NCBI GenBank assembly: GCA_036785705.1
Contig: JAWUZG010000056.1
Coordinates: forward strand, 14,082,001-14,146,000
From: Acanthornis magna
Lineage: Eukaryota > Chordata > Aves > Passeriformes > Acanthizidae
Length of the DNA: 64,000 bases
Direction: 5' to 3'
Below the pieces are notes generated by a model. The model did no database searches. It was not told where the DNA came from and saw only the letters and a program-made list of their open reading frames with translations. Shown here in pieces: positions 49,380 to 62,100 of the stretch; within the stretch, counting starts at the first letter, position 1; every line of letters starts with the position of its first letter. A program made the position numbers and the translations under genes.

Positions 49380-51699
49380 GAAGGAAAAGTTGAGATATTA
49401 ATTACCCGTTTACTGCCAATGTAGCGGAAAATGTAATTTATAGACCACTTGCAAAAAAAGTGCTTGCTTAATTTAAGAACTCAAATTATTCAAATAACAT
49501 TTTGAATTTGATTATTCGTATAATTGAAATGTTGCTCTCACAACCTGAATTGCTTCTTAGAGTTACAACCTGAGCAACAGTTAACTAAGATCACACTCAC
49601 TGTGGAGATTGTCATAGATGTGAGCAGGAAAGGGAGGGAGACTAAGCCCATGTAAAGCACTTACCTGGAGAAATTTATGGGCCAAGCATCAAGGTCTAAT
49701 TGGGATTTGGTGTTTTCACAGACTCTCTCCACACAAAGTCATTGCCACGCCCTTAATTTTCCCTTATGCACTATATGAAATTAATTTGGCTCCACAAATC
49801 TGCATTCCTGAAATGAGTGATGTGCAGAAGCCAAATTGTCCACATCTGAACTGTCTGCGCCTTCGATCAGGCATTGTCCACTGCGTTGTGACCAAGGCAC
49901 AACCAAATTTTTACTCTGGTCCACCGAGCCAGAAATTTTGGTACTGCAGCTGTAGAGATGTTGAAACTGAAGTTTGTCTAGTCCTTGTCTGAGAGCCTCA
50001 TGAAATCTCTACACTATATTGCCACTGAACACAGTCTGTGGAACATTTGCACTGAAAGCTGGGATCCCACTGCTGAAATTCCGACATGGATAACATGAAA
50101 TGTATTTCCCTTTTCTGCAATGCCGAGAAAAACAGGGCAGGATCAATATGCCCCGATACAGGCTATCAGTTGACTACAGTCTTCATCTTTGAACTCAAAG
50201 ATATCTGCCTCTATCTTTGCAATTTCCAAAAGAAGTGTTTCCTATCCATAGTAAGAGGGAGAAAGAGATTAAATAGGATGAAAGACAAATGCGACATTTC
50301 ATACTTGGCACCTAAAACACTCAAAATAAAACTTTGAAGCACAGAGGACATGAGGCTTTAGTTAAACTGGAGAAGGCCTACTTTATATTTCAAAAATGGG
50401 TTAAGATATTTAAACAATCTTGCATCCATACAGAAAGGGTCTCAACTGGCCTAGTGCGAGTTTGATTTCAAGGCACCTGAACTTTCTTAGTAATAGTGTC
50501 TCAGCCTTTCCAGGATTTAGAAAAGAGATTCAGACAGATTTAACACTAATTTTTAAATTCTCTACAGCAAATGCATGCCAATTACTTTTTATTTGATATG
50601 TAAAGGATATTATAGTTATTTATTAGTTATAGATTAGATATAATCATTAACAGTAATTTATTATTCTTGGCACAATTTCCATTATATTATCCTGTTGTCT
50701 ATACTTGGCTGTCAGTGAATCCAAGGGATCCTCAGAAGAAGCAGAAGCAGAAGCTCATCTTAGGGGCTACAGGAGAAAAACATTAAGATTTTCTTCCCAA
50801 CAAAGAAATAAGCTGAGAACATGATAAAAATTCATAATGGTAGATATATCCACAAAAGTTTCTCGATTCCTGGTGTGTCTTGGTGGAGATGATGGTGTAT
50901 ATTCTCTAACTTGGGCAAGCAGTATAAATTCTTTCACTCTCCCCAAATGACTGAAAAATTTTTTTGCTGAAAAATAGAAACAATAAAAACCAATAAAAAT
51001 TAATATTAAAACTTGAAGTTTACTCAGAAACACTTAGGAAGTGTTTATAAGCAAGCAAAAATAAAGTATTATCATTAAAAGGTGCCCCATATCTTTATGT
51101 ATAGGTATTTTTACTTCTGTTATATATGACTTGAAGTTCTCAGGAAAATGTATTAGTCCATTGTGAAAACTTCTTTGCCCCCTGATGTTGTTATTTCAAA
51201 TCTAATGACATCCTGCTAAATCCAACAAATCAAAACAGGCCCCAGACTGTGGGATTTTCAAGGGAAATGTGATGATTCATGTCTCATTGAGTTTAAATAC
51301 CTAACTTCATCAGAATCTAAAAATCCTATCCATAGTCAAAGACTTGGTGTATAACAAGTTGGAAGGATTTTAAATGACAGATGAGCTTTGAGAATTATGG
51401 ATGAAATTAAGTAGAGGCTTTTTTTTTTTCCCAAATTCTCAATGTCTCCAACAACTATGCTTCGTACTTTGCTGCCGAGAATATGAAACACTTGGACAGC
51501 CAATGGCATGATGTTTTCTGGGTTTTTTTTCACACCCTTCTTTCCCAGCTTGTCTCTTCTTGTCTAGTCTTTTCTTTTCTAAACAAGTCTAATTCACTCT
51601 TCACATTTCAGCTTCCCCATCCTCCAGTCTTTATTATTCTTTCTTTCTCATCAGTCTGCCTTTCAGCTAGGAAAAAGAGGGGTTAATCAAGCCATGATT
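49380..51699. other. Non-coding DNA, no gene recognised
   Basis: The first 180 bases are unique AT-rich DNA with TTAATTACCCG and TTATTCGTATAATTG and might be conserved. The remainder has no recognised gene, RNA or repeat. Confidence 0.55.
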
Positions 51700-52319
51700 A
51701 AGCTGTAAAAGGCTGACATTTAAATATCAACTATGAATCAACAGCTGAAGTATTAGTGAAATGATTTTGTAATTTTTTTTTTTCTTTAACACAGGCACCC
51801 TGTGCTGCAACTCTTCTCTTATGTTCCACTTTTTCCAAGGTGCAAAGGAACAAATTGCAAGTTGTGTCACTCCATCCATGGCCTCGCCCCATTGTATGCT
51901 TGCCTGCCAAGTCTTGATGATAAAAAATCAGTCTTCTCGCCCTGAAAAACTAAAGGTGGAGTTATTAAACCCATCAGAGCATCTTATCTCGGGAGTATTT
52001 TACCCTGGCTCACAGGCAGCCAACTGAGGCGCGAGCCAAACTAGACAGAGAGAGACGGAGGAGAGGAGAGAGGCGGCTCAGGGACCCCATTAGCGATTCC
52101 CCCGCCGCAGTCTGAGTGGCAGCTGGGAACAAGGCACTAACTGTTTGCCCGTTGCCCATTCTTGTGTTATTGGGTAAAATAAAAGTTCTTTTCTCTGAGA
52201 ATCTTTGTACAATAAAACAACTCTCAGTCATTCGCGAGTCAGGGGAGAGGAGAAAAGGGCCTCAGTGTAGAGTGCTGCAAACTGGCACATTGTTTCCAGT
52301 CATTTTCTCACTATTCACA
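51700..52319. promoter_or_regulatory. Possible conserved regulatory stretch with retained CpG
   Basis: GC rises here and CpG strings such as AGGCGCGAGCC, TTAGCGATTCCCCCGCCGCAG and ATTCGCGAGTC appear within unique sequence. It falls short of the CpG-island density at 38 kb. A distal enhancer or minor promoter are both possible; no exon was recognised. Confidence 0.3.
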
Positions 52320-52450
52320 TATAAGGGGAAAGAAGAGGGGGAAAAAAAAGGGCAGAGGGATGAGAAAGGAGGGGGAGGGAGGAGGGGCGGCTCAGGGTAT
52401 CTTTTGACAGAAATGTCAGATGTGCGGGGCTGCCGGGGGAGGAGAGGGTG
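52320..52450 (+). repeat. Polypurine tract with G-quadruplex-prone block
   Basis: About 130 bases of mostly A and G. G runs at 52350-52352, 52357-52359, 52371-52375, 52377-52379 and 52384-52387 give enough triplets for a G-quadruplex on the plus strand, although one loop is 11 bases. Such tracts occur next to regulatory DNA and can form triplex or quadruplex structures. Confidence 0.6.
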
Positions 52451-55400
52451 AAGTGTGTATCTAAGGAGGGCAAGTTTTGCCTGAAAGTCTCCAGATGAAC
52501 CCCTGGCCACACACTTCCCCCAGCCCTGACTCTTTGCCCGTCACCTTTTTCTCTCCTTGGCTAAGATGGGATAGAAACCAGCTTCTCTGAGACCTGGAGG
52601 TCGGAGCGATCCAAATGCTGCTCTGCAGAGAAAGGACAAGATGGGCACTTCTCTCCCTCCCCTTGCTACATTTCTCATGGTTTTCCTAATAACAGACACA
52701 CTTAGCAATTTAATTAGCAGAAGCTCTACAGAGCTGAAGGTCTGACTCCTGCACATGACATCTTCTATTTCCAGGGATCAACAGCATAATAAATAGCCAC
52801 ACAAAGGTTTTTAATGAAATCTTTTATTCAAGAGTCTTGCATGAACTTGGCTCATATTAGGTGTTTCCACAATAATAATAATTAAAAAACCAAAGAGCCA
52901 CATGACACTTGTCAAATGCACAAAGTTGGGCACAATAACTCCCTAAACCACAATAGCAAAACTCTACCACTTGGCTGAACCAGCACCTGGAAGTCCTGAC
53001 TGCAGGTTCTCTACTCAGAAGTTACACACTAAGGTCTGAAATTTGGAGTAAAGCATTTTCCTCAGCCAGAATTCAAGACCCTTCAAATAATTGTGAAGTA
53101 ACAACACAAGCGAAGAGAGGATTAGTGGCAGTACAGCAAAGTTTCTGGTATTTCCTTCATTGTTCTTCTAAAGTAGAAAAGCATCCTGAAAGGGACAAGT
53201 TAAGTGTGAATCTGAAAGTGAGGAGAACTTAAAGGACTGATAAAGAAGTGGTTGGTAAGAGTAAGGCATGTCTGCAGGAGACATGGAAAATCATGGCACA
53301 ATATTAGTTTGATGACTAATTTATTCTCATGCCGAGACCTGGATGTAGATCCAGTCTGAACAGGGAGGCCACTGGATTTCTTGAGCATGCCCACATCAAG
53401 CCACCCCTGGGACATGGTCTGTGGGGTTTGTACCAGTGGGAGGCTGCAGCTCCCCAAAACCTTCCACTCAGAAATCCCATAAATTGTTATACACGTCATG
53501 GAGTCCTCAGCGAATGTCCCGTGCCAGAGTTTCACTGTGTAACTAAAGTTACCATTGGATTTTAATTCAGTAGAGGGAGCTGTGGGTGAGTGATGCAGTT
53601 CCAGCCCAGGGAAGATTGATTGTGTTCATTCAGCCCCCACAGCCTGAAAATGCTCCCTATTTATTTTATTCAAGTTCTTGTTACAACACATCCCTGAGTT
53701 GCCAAGTCGTTTTTTTTTTCCCACTAGCAAAAGTCCTTTCCTTTTTCCCTATTCACTTCTGTGGTACAATCAATCCCAAGAGCACTCTGGTATTTCACTC
53801 TGGTTTTGCCCCCCTAGTGCCAAATCTGTTTTGTGATGGCTACATGTATTACACCAGAGAGAGCTTAATATTTTAGAGAGCTCAGAGACTTGGCTGGCAC
53901 TCATTCTGTATTTAAACAGTGTACTGATCTGGATCAGAGACATCCCAACCTTTGGAATAGCCAGGACCTATCATCTGAGCAATTCAATCTAGGTTATGTC
54001 CAAAGCCCTTGGCAAGCTTTTTTAAAGTAGACTAGTGTTAAAAACAACATTTACAGTGATTTTGCATCATGATTGCAATGATTTTATAGCTTTGTGGCTG
54101 CCAGTGAAGACCTACATAATGCTAGAGAAATAGTTTTATCACTTGAACTGTCATCCAGTGAAAATAAAAAATTATTGGCCAGAGACTAAAGGATAGAGTA
54201 AGTTCAAGTACTGGAGCAGAAGTTTGTGAGCCAGAACTGATCCAGCAGAAGCTAGAAGTACATTTGCACATAGGCTAGTAAATTATGTATTTGTCCCTTT
54301 AGTGAGTGTAAAACTGCCAGTCCACTCAGCAAGCAGAGAGTGTGTTACAAGTCAGGTGCTGTTCCCTTCAAAGCACCTCAGGAGCCCCTGTCTTTCCCAC
54401 CTGTCCATGGAATTGGAAAGGTTTATTTGAACACAAGCTGCACACTGTGTTGGGCCAGGGCTTCTACAGTTCACCTCTCAAGTCTCTGCTCAGCAAAATT
54501 GAAGCCTATTTCTCTTCACGGGCTCTCATCTTCTGAAAGTAGCTAGCTTTCTAATTTCAAAATTGAGCTGAATAAATAACATTGTCATTAACGAGCTTCA
54601 TAAAACTTCTGTACAAACTGTACTAAACCAGAAAATAAAAAATGGCATGGGTCCAGCAGTTTATTTGCACTGCTTTTCCACTAGTTCCCATTTTTCCTTT
54701 CCCCTTACTTCACATCTATCAAGGCTGATAGACAACACAAACACACTAACTTGCTCTGTGGGTTCAAGACAGTGATAACAGTTGTCAACAAAAAATTGCA
54801 GAGTAATGGTACATGTAAGGACACCCTGTCAACTGATACTACTTTTTGTCATGTTCAAATTTGGAAAAAAATACTTTGACACTGAATTTCCTTGGTAATG
54901 TTCCTGTGCTGCTCCTAACCTCTACTTGAGCTCGAAATGAGTTCTGGAGCAGTGGAAATAGTGGTGGCGAGAGCATCATGAGCCAGCTCTGCTGCTGGGG
55001 GTGGATCTGCTTCTCTGTAGATAAGTAGAACAGATCAAACACAGGCTTGGGAAGTTTCATAAAGATGCCTGTGGAGCAGAAACACACATTGATGATTTAT
55101 CCTTGTTTAGTGTCTGATGAAAATGATCCTTTTTAGGATAGTTTACAAATGTATTTGAAACTGCTTTGTCCTATTAGCCCAGTCAACAACCTTACGTGAG
55201 TTACGAGAAACCTTTATGTTCATAAGCAGTGGATTTAAATGCAGTGGCTGAACATCCACAGGGACTTATTCAGTCTAATTTTGGGCCACCAAAATGATCA
55301 CTTGTGTCATCACTGTTTGTTATTATTATTATTATTAGTGTTGCTCTATCATGTTGTCAAAAGACTTTATAGCAAGATAAATAGGAAATTTGTAAAACAT

Positions 55401-56388
55401 TTTCAAATCAGCATGCAGTTCTTAGAAAAGTCTGTAAAACCTTATGGTCCTGTTAATGCAGTGTTTTGTGGAGAATTTCTTAAAAAAATTCTTTCTTGCA
55501 AGATATCCTGATGAGCACACAGGAGGTTCAAAATCACAAAAGTATGGAGAATGACAGAAAACAACACGTGGCCACTGGGCTGAGACCGTCAAAGACTTTC
55601 CAGTGTTAAATTTGTACCTGGCTCATCCATATAGTCAGCTGTGTATCAGCATGACCTTCAGATATTCTAATTATTACTTAAGCATTTGCTTTGTTGTTTA
55701 AACTGTACAAAACTCTCCTTTTCCTGGGTGTTTGGGGTGTAGAGAGAGTGAAATCCACTGGAGGTGTCGAGTCTGTGACTAGAAACCCCTGACTGCTAGT
55801 CCTTCCCGTGCTGCTGATTTGGAAACCACTGTTTTATCTTCCTTAGGAATAATCACCCTCATGCAGCAAAAGTAGTGGCTGTGTCCCTATTACTCCCATT
55901 ACTTCATGCAGTAAGTATATTGCATGAAGGTACAGATGATATACAATTTGTTGTGATTTTTTCTTTGCTGTCTCATCTTCCAACTAGTTAAAATTCAAAG
56001 GCCACAGATAAAATATGATGGAAATACCAAATTCATCTTTTCAGTGTGAATTGCGGCAGGCAGAGTTTTCCAAAGGCCTTTGGATTCCAGCACAACTTCA
56101 TGATTTCAGAGGCTTATAAATGACAGTAGCATTTTAACCTTAAAATGTGTCATGAAAATGAAACTGCAGAGTTTTCTCTGCAATTCTGACTTCAGAACAT
56201 ATGCTATATGGAATAACCTTCCAGCTCAAACTTCTTTGCTTTTAACAGCCACAGTCAGAGCCGTGACTGAGGGAAGAAAATATGTCAGTGCACCCTTGAG
56301 CAGAAAGTTTAGGAGCTTCATTTGAGTTCCCAATGAAAATATATGTCTAAAAACAAATATAATATTTCATGGCATATGTAAATTAATT
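52451..56388. other. Non-coding DNA, no gene recognised
   Basis: Frames near 53200-53565 overlap on both strands and match nothing known. A short (TTA)5 run lies at 55321-55336. No transposon was recognised. Confidence 0.6.
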
Positions 56389-56448
56389 TTTATTAATGTG
56401 ATATTCACACTAATTATAAAAATTAAAAATAATATTTATTAATGTGAT
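56389..56448. repeat. 14-bp direct repeat with 32-base spacer
   Basis: TTTATTAATGTGAT occurs at 56389-56402 and 56435-56448. Direct repeats of this length can be target-site duplications, but the 32-base spacer is too short and AT-rich to be a recognised insertion; a local duplication is more likely. Confidence 0.8.
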
Positions 56449-56989
56449 CATCAAATTGTCAAAGTGGTTCAGCCCTGTCTCCTTGTAGGCCTCCAGGAAG
56501 GTTTTCAGATGAGTTCCATGTCATCTGAATGATTCTTTAAACTCCAACCTTCAAGTGACTTTCATGAATATCACTACAAATGTAAGGATGCTGATGTTCT
56601 TTTGTCAAAGCTTGACACCTGGACCCAAAAGGAATCATTTAACTGAATGAAATGAAAATCATTTAGCTGAAAAGGGGCTTTTGAAGGATCATCCTTTACC
56701 ACCACTTATCTTTAAAGAAAAATAAGTGTGCACAAGCAGACATCCATGCAGCTCCCCAAATCTCTGAATAAACTCCTAACTCTCTGTGTACAGTGTTACT
56801 CGACAGAGCTATAGGGCTGCATAATTACCCCAACTCCTGCATCAGGCAGGGAAAGTTGGTGACATGTTGAGTGAAATGCTACACTGTGTTAATAACGGTT
56901 TTGAAAGAAATCAGAAAAGTTAATCATGTGTGGACACAGGGTTAAGAAGCAATGTAACAGACTATTAAGTTTAATATAGATATGTGATA
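56449..56989. other. Non-coding DNA, no gene recognised
   Basis: No recognisable gene, RNA or repeat. Confidence 0.55.
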
Positions 56990-57440
56990 TAAGCATATGC
57001 AGACAGCCATTAGCATAAATTCATGTTACAGAAGAGCAGTGCAGCATCGTGCACGATGGATTTATTGCACACGCGGTGTGCGGGGCGGGCACCAGAACGA
57101 GGGAGAAATGGGTCAACAAATTCATAGGCAGGTCTTGAGTCAGATTGGCAGAACCAGGGCAAATGCAACCAGGCTGCTTTTCAGTGGTGATGTTGTCTCA
57201 GAGTGACTATCTATCACACAACAGTCAAATCGCTCGGCTGCTGTTTTCTGTGGGTTTGAGCATGAAGACGTCAAAGTCTCGAGTGCACATGAGGTCCTTT
57301 GCTTTGCATTCTTACTATGTGATGAGGACAGCTCTCACAGATCAATTTCTGCTCCCTGGCTCTGTAATGGATATACTGACAAATTCTGCAAAAGCAAAAA
57401 GTCTGATGCTGCTCACCAAGAATAAGAATTTCAGAAGGCT
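56990..57440. promoter_or_regulatory. Possible conserved non-coding element with retained CpG
   Basis: Strings such as CAGCATCGTGCACGATGG, CACACGCGGTGTGCGGGGCG and AAATCGCTCGGCTG retain CpG in otherwise AT-rich DNA. ATCGTGCACGAT is a perfect 12-bp palindrome (57048-57059). A plus frame of 106 codons at 57145-57465 overlaps but is unrecognised. Function is inferred from texture only. Confidence 0.3.
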
Positions 57441-59499
57441 CCTTGTATTTGTCCCATTTACCTGATTTCAGGATCCCTCATTCATACTATATTGATTTTG
57501 CCCAGTTACCAACAGAGATGAGTGAAGAATCTGTAACAAGTTCTGAGAATTTGCCTCCTTTTTCTCTTCGCAGAATGTCAAAATTATTCATTACACAAAT
57601 CCACTGAAGAATTCCCCGTTTGCTAACTGCCTGCGCTGCTATTTGACATTATCTAAATATATGTGGTTAAAACTGGCTCCTGCTAACTATTCTTCCTTGA
57701 AAAAAATTGATTGCAAGCACATTTCTTGAAGATGACAAAAAAAAAAAGTTCAAAATAATTTACAGCTAAATTGGCCACAATGAATTGTGTTGTATCCCAA
57801 GAGATTGCAAGATGGAATAGTGGGAACTCCTAAAGTTTGTTTATAACAACCAGCATTTTCCCTCCTCCTCTCCGGTTAGTGCAATGCAGAATAATTGGGA
57901 AGAGGCTGCAAGTGGACTTTTGACAATGTTTATAGCATGTATAAATTGCACTGAACCACTTGTCCTTCATAATCCCAGAAAGAGCTTTTACACTCAAGAT
58001 GCTTCCTGCATTCTGTGCTTCTCCTAGCAATAAAAGCCCCCAACTAAATAGTGGTAGGGCTTGATTCAATTTAATAGTGGTGTCTTCACAATTTCTGCAA
58101 CTGTTTAATGTTATGAATCCTTAGAGTTATGCTACTCTTTCATCAACAAAAGAAAGGGTTACAACCTTCCCCATGTACAATGTTTTTATTGTATTTTGCC
58201 TTTGGGAATTGCCAGCCCAGTCTAATCTCTATCTAATGGTGTGTGAGGGAGAAAGTCTCCCATCAGCTCAAAGAGTCATTGATATTCAGGTGAGATCCAA
58301 GCTGTTTTCCAAAGTTTGATCATTCCTTCAGGAGCTGTTTGGCATTTTATCATTCACAAGTGAAATCAGGTTTAAAGGTTATTGTCCTTTGTGGAGTTCA
58401 GTGTGGGTGCAAAATTCTTCAGATTTCAGATTTTTAACTGTCCTTAACATGGAGGAATTTGCAGCTTGTTTCAACAAATTGCTCCGTTATGACAGTTTCC
58501 ATTCCTTCTGTAACCCCCAGGGCCAAAGACTGAACACCTCAAAATTATCAGTAGTGCATCTTATTAGGACTTCTCCAAGAGGCAAATTTAAACTGAGGAC
58601 AGGAGTCAATTTAGTGCTGAAATGTGAGCTTCCACTCTGGAACATAAGTATTTGGCTGGAAGAAAGTGGTTTTCATGGATGCAAAATTGTCTGTAATGAT
58701 TTTGCGATATCTGGCCTTTCCTGCATAAAAAGTTATTCTGTGTCCTAATGAACTCTTGGGTTCTTTATCCTACTGCTGGTTCTGCCATTTAAACTGAAAG
58801 GAAGAAGATGGAGAAGAGCTATCTGACTAAAAGGACATGAATTACTGGGCTAACCAAGAAAGCTTGTGCTGATTGTACAAGGGTGCCAAAGAGCAGTTTG
58901 AAGCCAGTCTTCTTTAGGGATGGAAATGCTGGAATGACTTCTGGAACTGCTGCTGAGCTGCTGATTATAGGTCACTCGCTACTGATGATAACAGCAAAAC
59001 ACTGGGGTACTGAAATCATGGTGATCTCATGGATGAGGTTAGCATACAGCAGAAAAAGGTTTCCCACTTTTGAGGGGAAGGAGAGGAGAAAGAATGGAAA
59101 GATGTGCATTCTCAGGCATTTGTTCTAGATATCTTGAAAAATAAGGAGAAAAGGGGAACAGCTGAGAGAAAATGCAACCTCTACATTGGAACCAAATGCA
59201 GTTTATGTACAGATTGATTTATATAGTGCAGATATTTTACAGAAAATTTTAATGCTAAATTCTAGCTATGATATTTAGGACATAACATTTGCTTGCTACC
59301 CTCCTACTGTGCCACACTAGACCTCTCCACTTCCCTCAACCACACCAATCAATACTTCAGTAAGAAAAGAAGGTAGATGATAAAACAAGGAAGATTTCCA
59401 GTGAAGTTCAAATGTAGGTTTCATAGGAAGAAAGCCCGAGCATTGTGCTTGCCTTTGAGTGGCTGAAGAACTGAGCTAACTGCTCTGTATTCCCAGCCT
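57441..59499. other. Non-coding DNA, no gene recognised
   Basis: The 119-codon plus frame at 58389-58748 is the longest here and is not recognised. No repeats beyond short A runs. Confidence 0.55.
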
Positions 59500-60240
59500 G
59501 GTTCCTTCCTCCCCACCTTAAATAAAAAGCCCTCCCATCATGCTTATTAACATTCCAATTCATCAAAGCAATTGTTAAATAAAAAAAAAAAAAAAAAAAG
59601 AAAGGAAAAAAGTTATTTCAGCGCTGACGGAAATTATCCTAACATTACATTTCAATAAAATACCCCCTCCCCTGGTCCCTCTGTGTATAAGCAATCAATG
59701 GGTTAAGTTTAGATCACTAACGTATGTTCCATGACCCCAGAATGCTTCATCAAATGTACTCATTACCAACTGAGCAAGTGAATGAGTAGTTGTGAGCCGC
59801 AGTTTAAGCGCTGATGGGATTGTGTGTGAGCCCCAACGTGGCCGAGGTATTTAAATTTTGATTTTTGTAATGGGCTTTGACATGTTTCATTTCCTCCGAG
59901 GGAGCACTCAAGACCTCTGAAAGTAAATGTTGCTAAAAAGTCATCAAGGCAGAATATTAAAATGCCATCAAATGAAAATTTCACTAATGCAATCCGGCTA
60001 GGCCTTCAGGTACCCGAGCGAAAAGGGGAGTGTCAAAGGTCCCGCTTCTTTTAGTGAAACATTATTTGTTCCTCTTCACTGACTGTTTCTCCAAAATAAA
60101 TTATTTAAAGTCTTATTTCTTTTTTCTCCTGGGCCTTTTAAAGTTCAACTACGCTGAGAGGAAATGTGGGGAGGGTTGCCGGGGGAAGGAGGTGTCATAT
60201 GTGGAAATTTAACAAATTGCTGTGCGTGCATCACGCTCTG
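59500..60240. promoter_or_regulatory. Strongest possible conserved non-coding element in the window
   Basis: A long unique block, apart from the A19 run at 59581-59599. It mixes AT-rich motifs (TCAAATGAAAATTTCACT, TTTAAATTTTGATT) with retained CpG (CAGCGCTGACGG, TTTAAGCGCTGATGG, CAATCCGGCTAGG, ACCCGAGCGAAAAG). The texture is that of deeply conserved vertebrate enhancers. AGCGCT occurs twice, at about 59621 and 59807. No alignment was available. Confidence 0.35.
59581..59599. repeat. A19 homopolymer
   Basis: Nineteen A followed by a GAAAGGAAAAAAG purine tail. Confidence 0.9.
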
Positions 60241-62100
60241 GGAAGATTGGTTTACACTCGCTGGATGTCTGGAGCCTCGATAGGGGCAGGGGACGGGCAC
60301 TGACACACTCTGGCACAGGACTTCAAACAAGCGCGAGGGCAGAGACCCACACGTGTCACCACAGGATCACAGCTCAAGGACGGGGTTCAGCCTGGAAGAT
60401 ATGAGCCACGTTCCCTGAGAAATGGGAGGGATCGGAGGGCTGGCGAGCTCACTCAGCACCTTCCAGGGTTCCTCTCCTCCCCTGGAGACAAGAGGGCTGT
60501 TGTAAATTTTTCGGACCCGTTCCCCATTGAGATGGTAAAGCAAGAAGCATTCAGAGAAGAGTAATGAGGTGGTAGGAAAGCAATGTGGTGGTGGGTGTAG
60601 GGATCTTTCTTTTCAGTGGAAGGCAGGGCAAAGGCAAAAGGGCATTGTGCTCGGGATAAAAGAACTGGAGACTCTGGTTTCACTTCCACTTGTTTTATGC
60701 CCGTGTAAATCTGCGATTCTCTGGCCGTTCCTCCCGACTTACAACACTGGGCAAGACTTAAGCCCCTTGTTCCCAGGAATCTGGAGGCAAATCAGAAAAA
60801 AAAAAAAATAACAGACACTTCATTTAAAGAAGCGTCATTCCACTGAGCTTCATTCAGGCTTTACGAGAAGGATGAAACAGCGGCACCCTGACCTCGTGCA
60901 GAATCCCTTCCCGGCTGACTCCACCAAGGATTTCGGAACAATGCACTCAACCAGTGGAACAGGGAAGAGGAGAACGGCACCATCAGGCCAAGCACTGACT
61001 GACCGAGCACTGGCAGGAGGCTTGCTACGGTCAAACTTCATAAAGCTGATTAACACATCTCTGCCTGATACAGACACCACCAGGAAGAGGGCAGGCAGCA
61101 ACTGCCAGGGGGACAAGCAACTATTAAAAGATGGTTGAAAAACAAAGAGTTTCCGAATTATTCATAACTACCCTTTGTAACCTTCTTGCTGATGTTTGTT
61201 TCGAGTGAAGGGAGCCAGTGGGGTTGTTTTTCCCTTCTCTAAGCCATTTGTGTATCACTCTTGACTGGATGTAAATTCTGTACAATGTAGTTAGTAAAAG
61301 CGAGTGAAAAGATATCCTAAGCAATCTCCCCAGTGGCTCCCCAAGTTCAGGGAAAAAAAAAATCCCCTCTGCACACCCACAAAGTAAGCAATCTCATTTC
61401 AAAACCCATTCTACCAGTTCCTGACATTGTCTGATTTCACATTAGCACAACGGATGGAAATGGCATTCAAGCTAATTATCTACAGGAGACTGAGCAAGAG
61501 GTTGAGGTGAGCTCCAAAAATTAAATAGGAAAAAGAAAAGAAACTAGAAAAACACAAGAAGCACTCCCCCAAAAGGCCCTGTAAAATCCTTTCCGAAAAA
61601 TTTCAAGGCAGAAAACAGAGAGTATGTTTTTTGGAAAATCCCCTGAAAACTAAACCAAGCCTGGATGCCTGAAGAGAGAACCAGGCTCTTTGTCACCAGG
61701 GGAGTGTTGGAGTTTACAAAGCATGCACAAATACTTCCCACTTTTGGGGGGGATTTTGCAGACACCTGATTTGTGAGCCATCTGCCAAAGTAGTGGCTCA
61801 GATGTGTTTCATCTCAACTGGGATTAGGGTGAGTGATCCAAAAATGTGCGTCTCAATCTAAATGTCGCGGGTCACGTCCCACGACATTGGTACCTTGTCT
61901 CCGCTGGTATTCAGTATGCAAATGGGATGCAGCATGAAGTGATCCAGCAGAGAGATGTGATTGGGAGGCAAAAGACAGGACAGCGTGGTGGGGAGAGGGA
62001 GAGAAGTAGCGGGATGCAGAAGAGTGGAAACGAGAGATTGGGGCAAAGCTGTTGCAAGGAATTGAAGGTTGCGGTTCTGTGTGGTTGGGAGAGGTGATCG
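60241..62100. other. Non-coding DNA with moderate CpG, no gene recognised
   Basis: Scattered CpG (CAAGCGCGAGGGC, ATGTCGCGGGTCACGTCCCACGACATT) without island density. The frames at 60850-61138 overlap on both strands. TGTCGCGGGTCACGTCCCACGACA near 61863 is a diverged inverted pair. No gene recognised. Confidence 0.5.

Noticed and set aside
51777..51841. Acceptor CTTTAACACAG and AAG|GTGCAA donor enclosing 45 bases
   Set aside because: Weak donor and very short exon; many such pairs are expected by chance.
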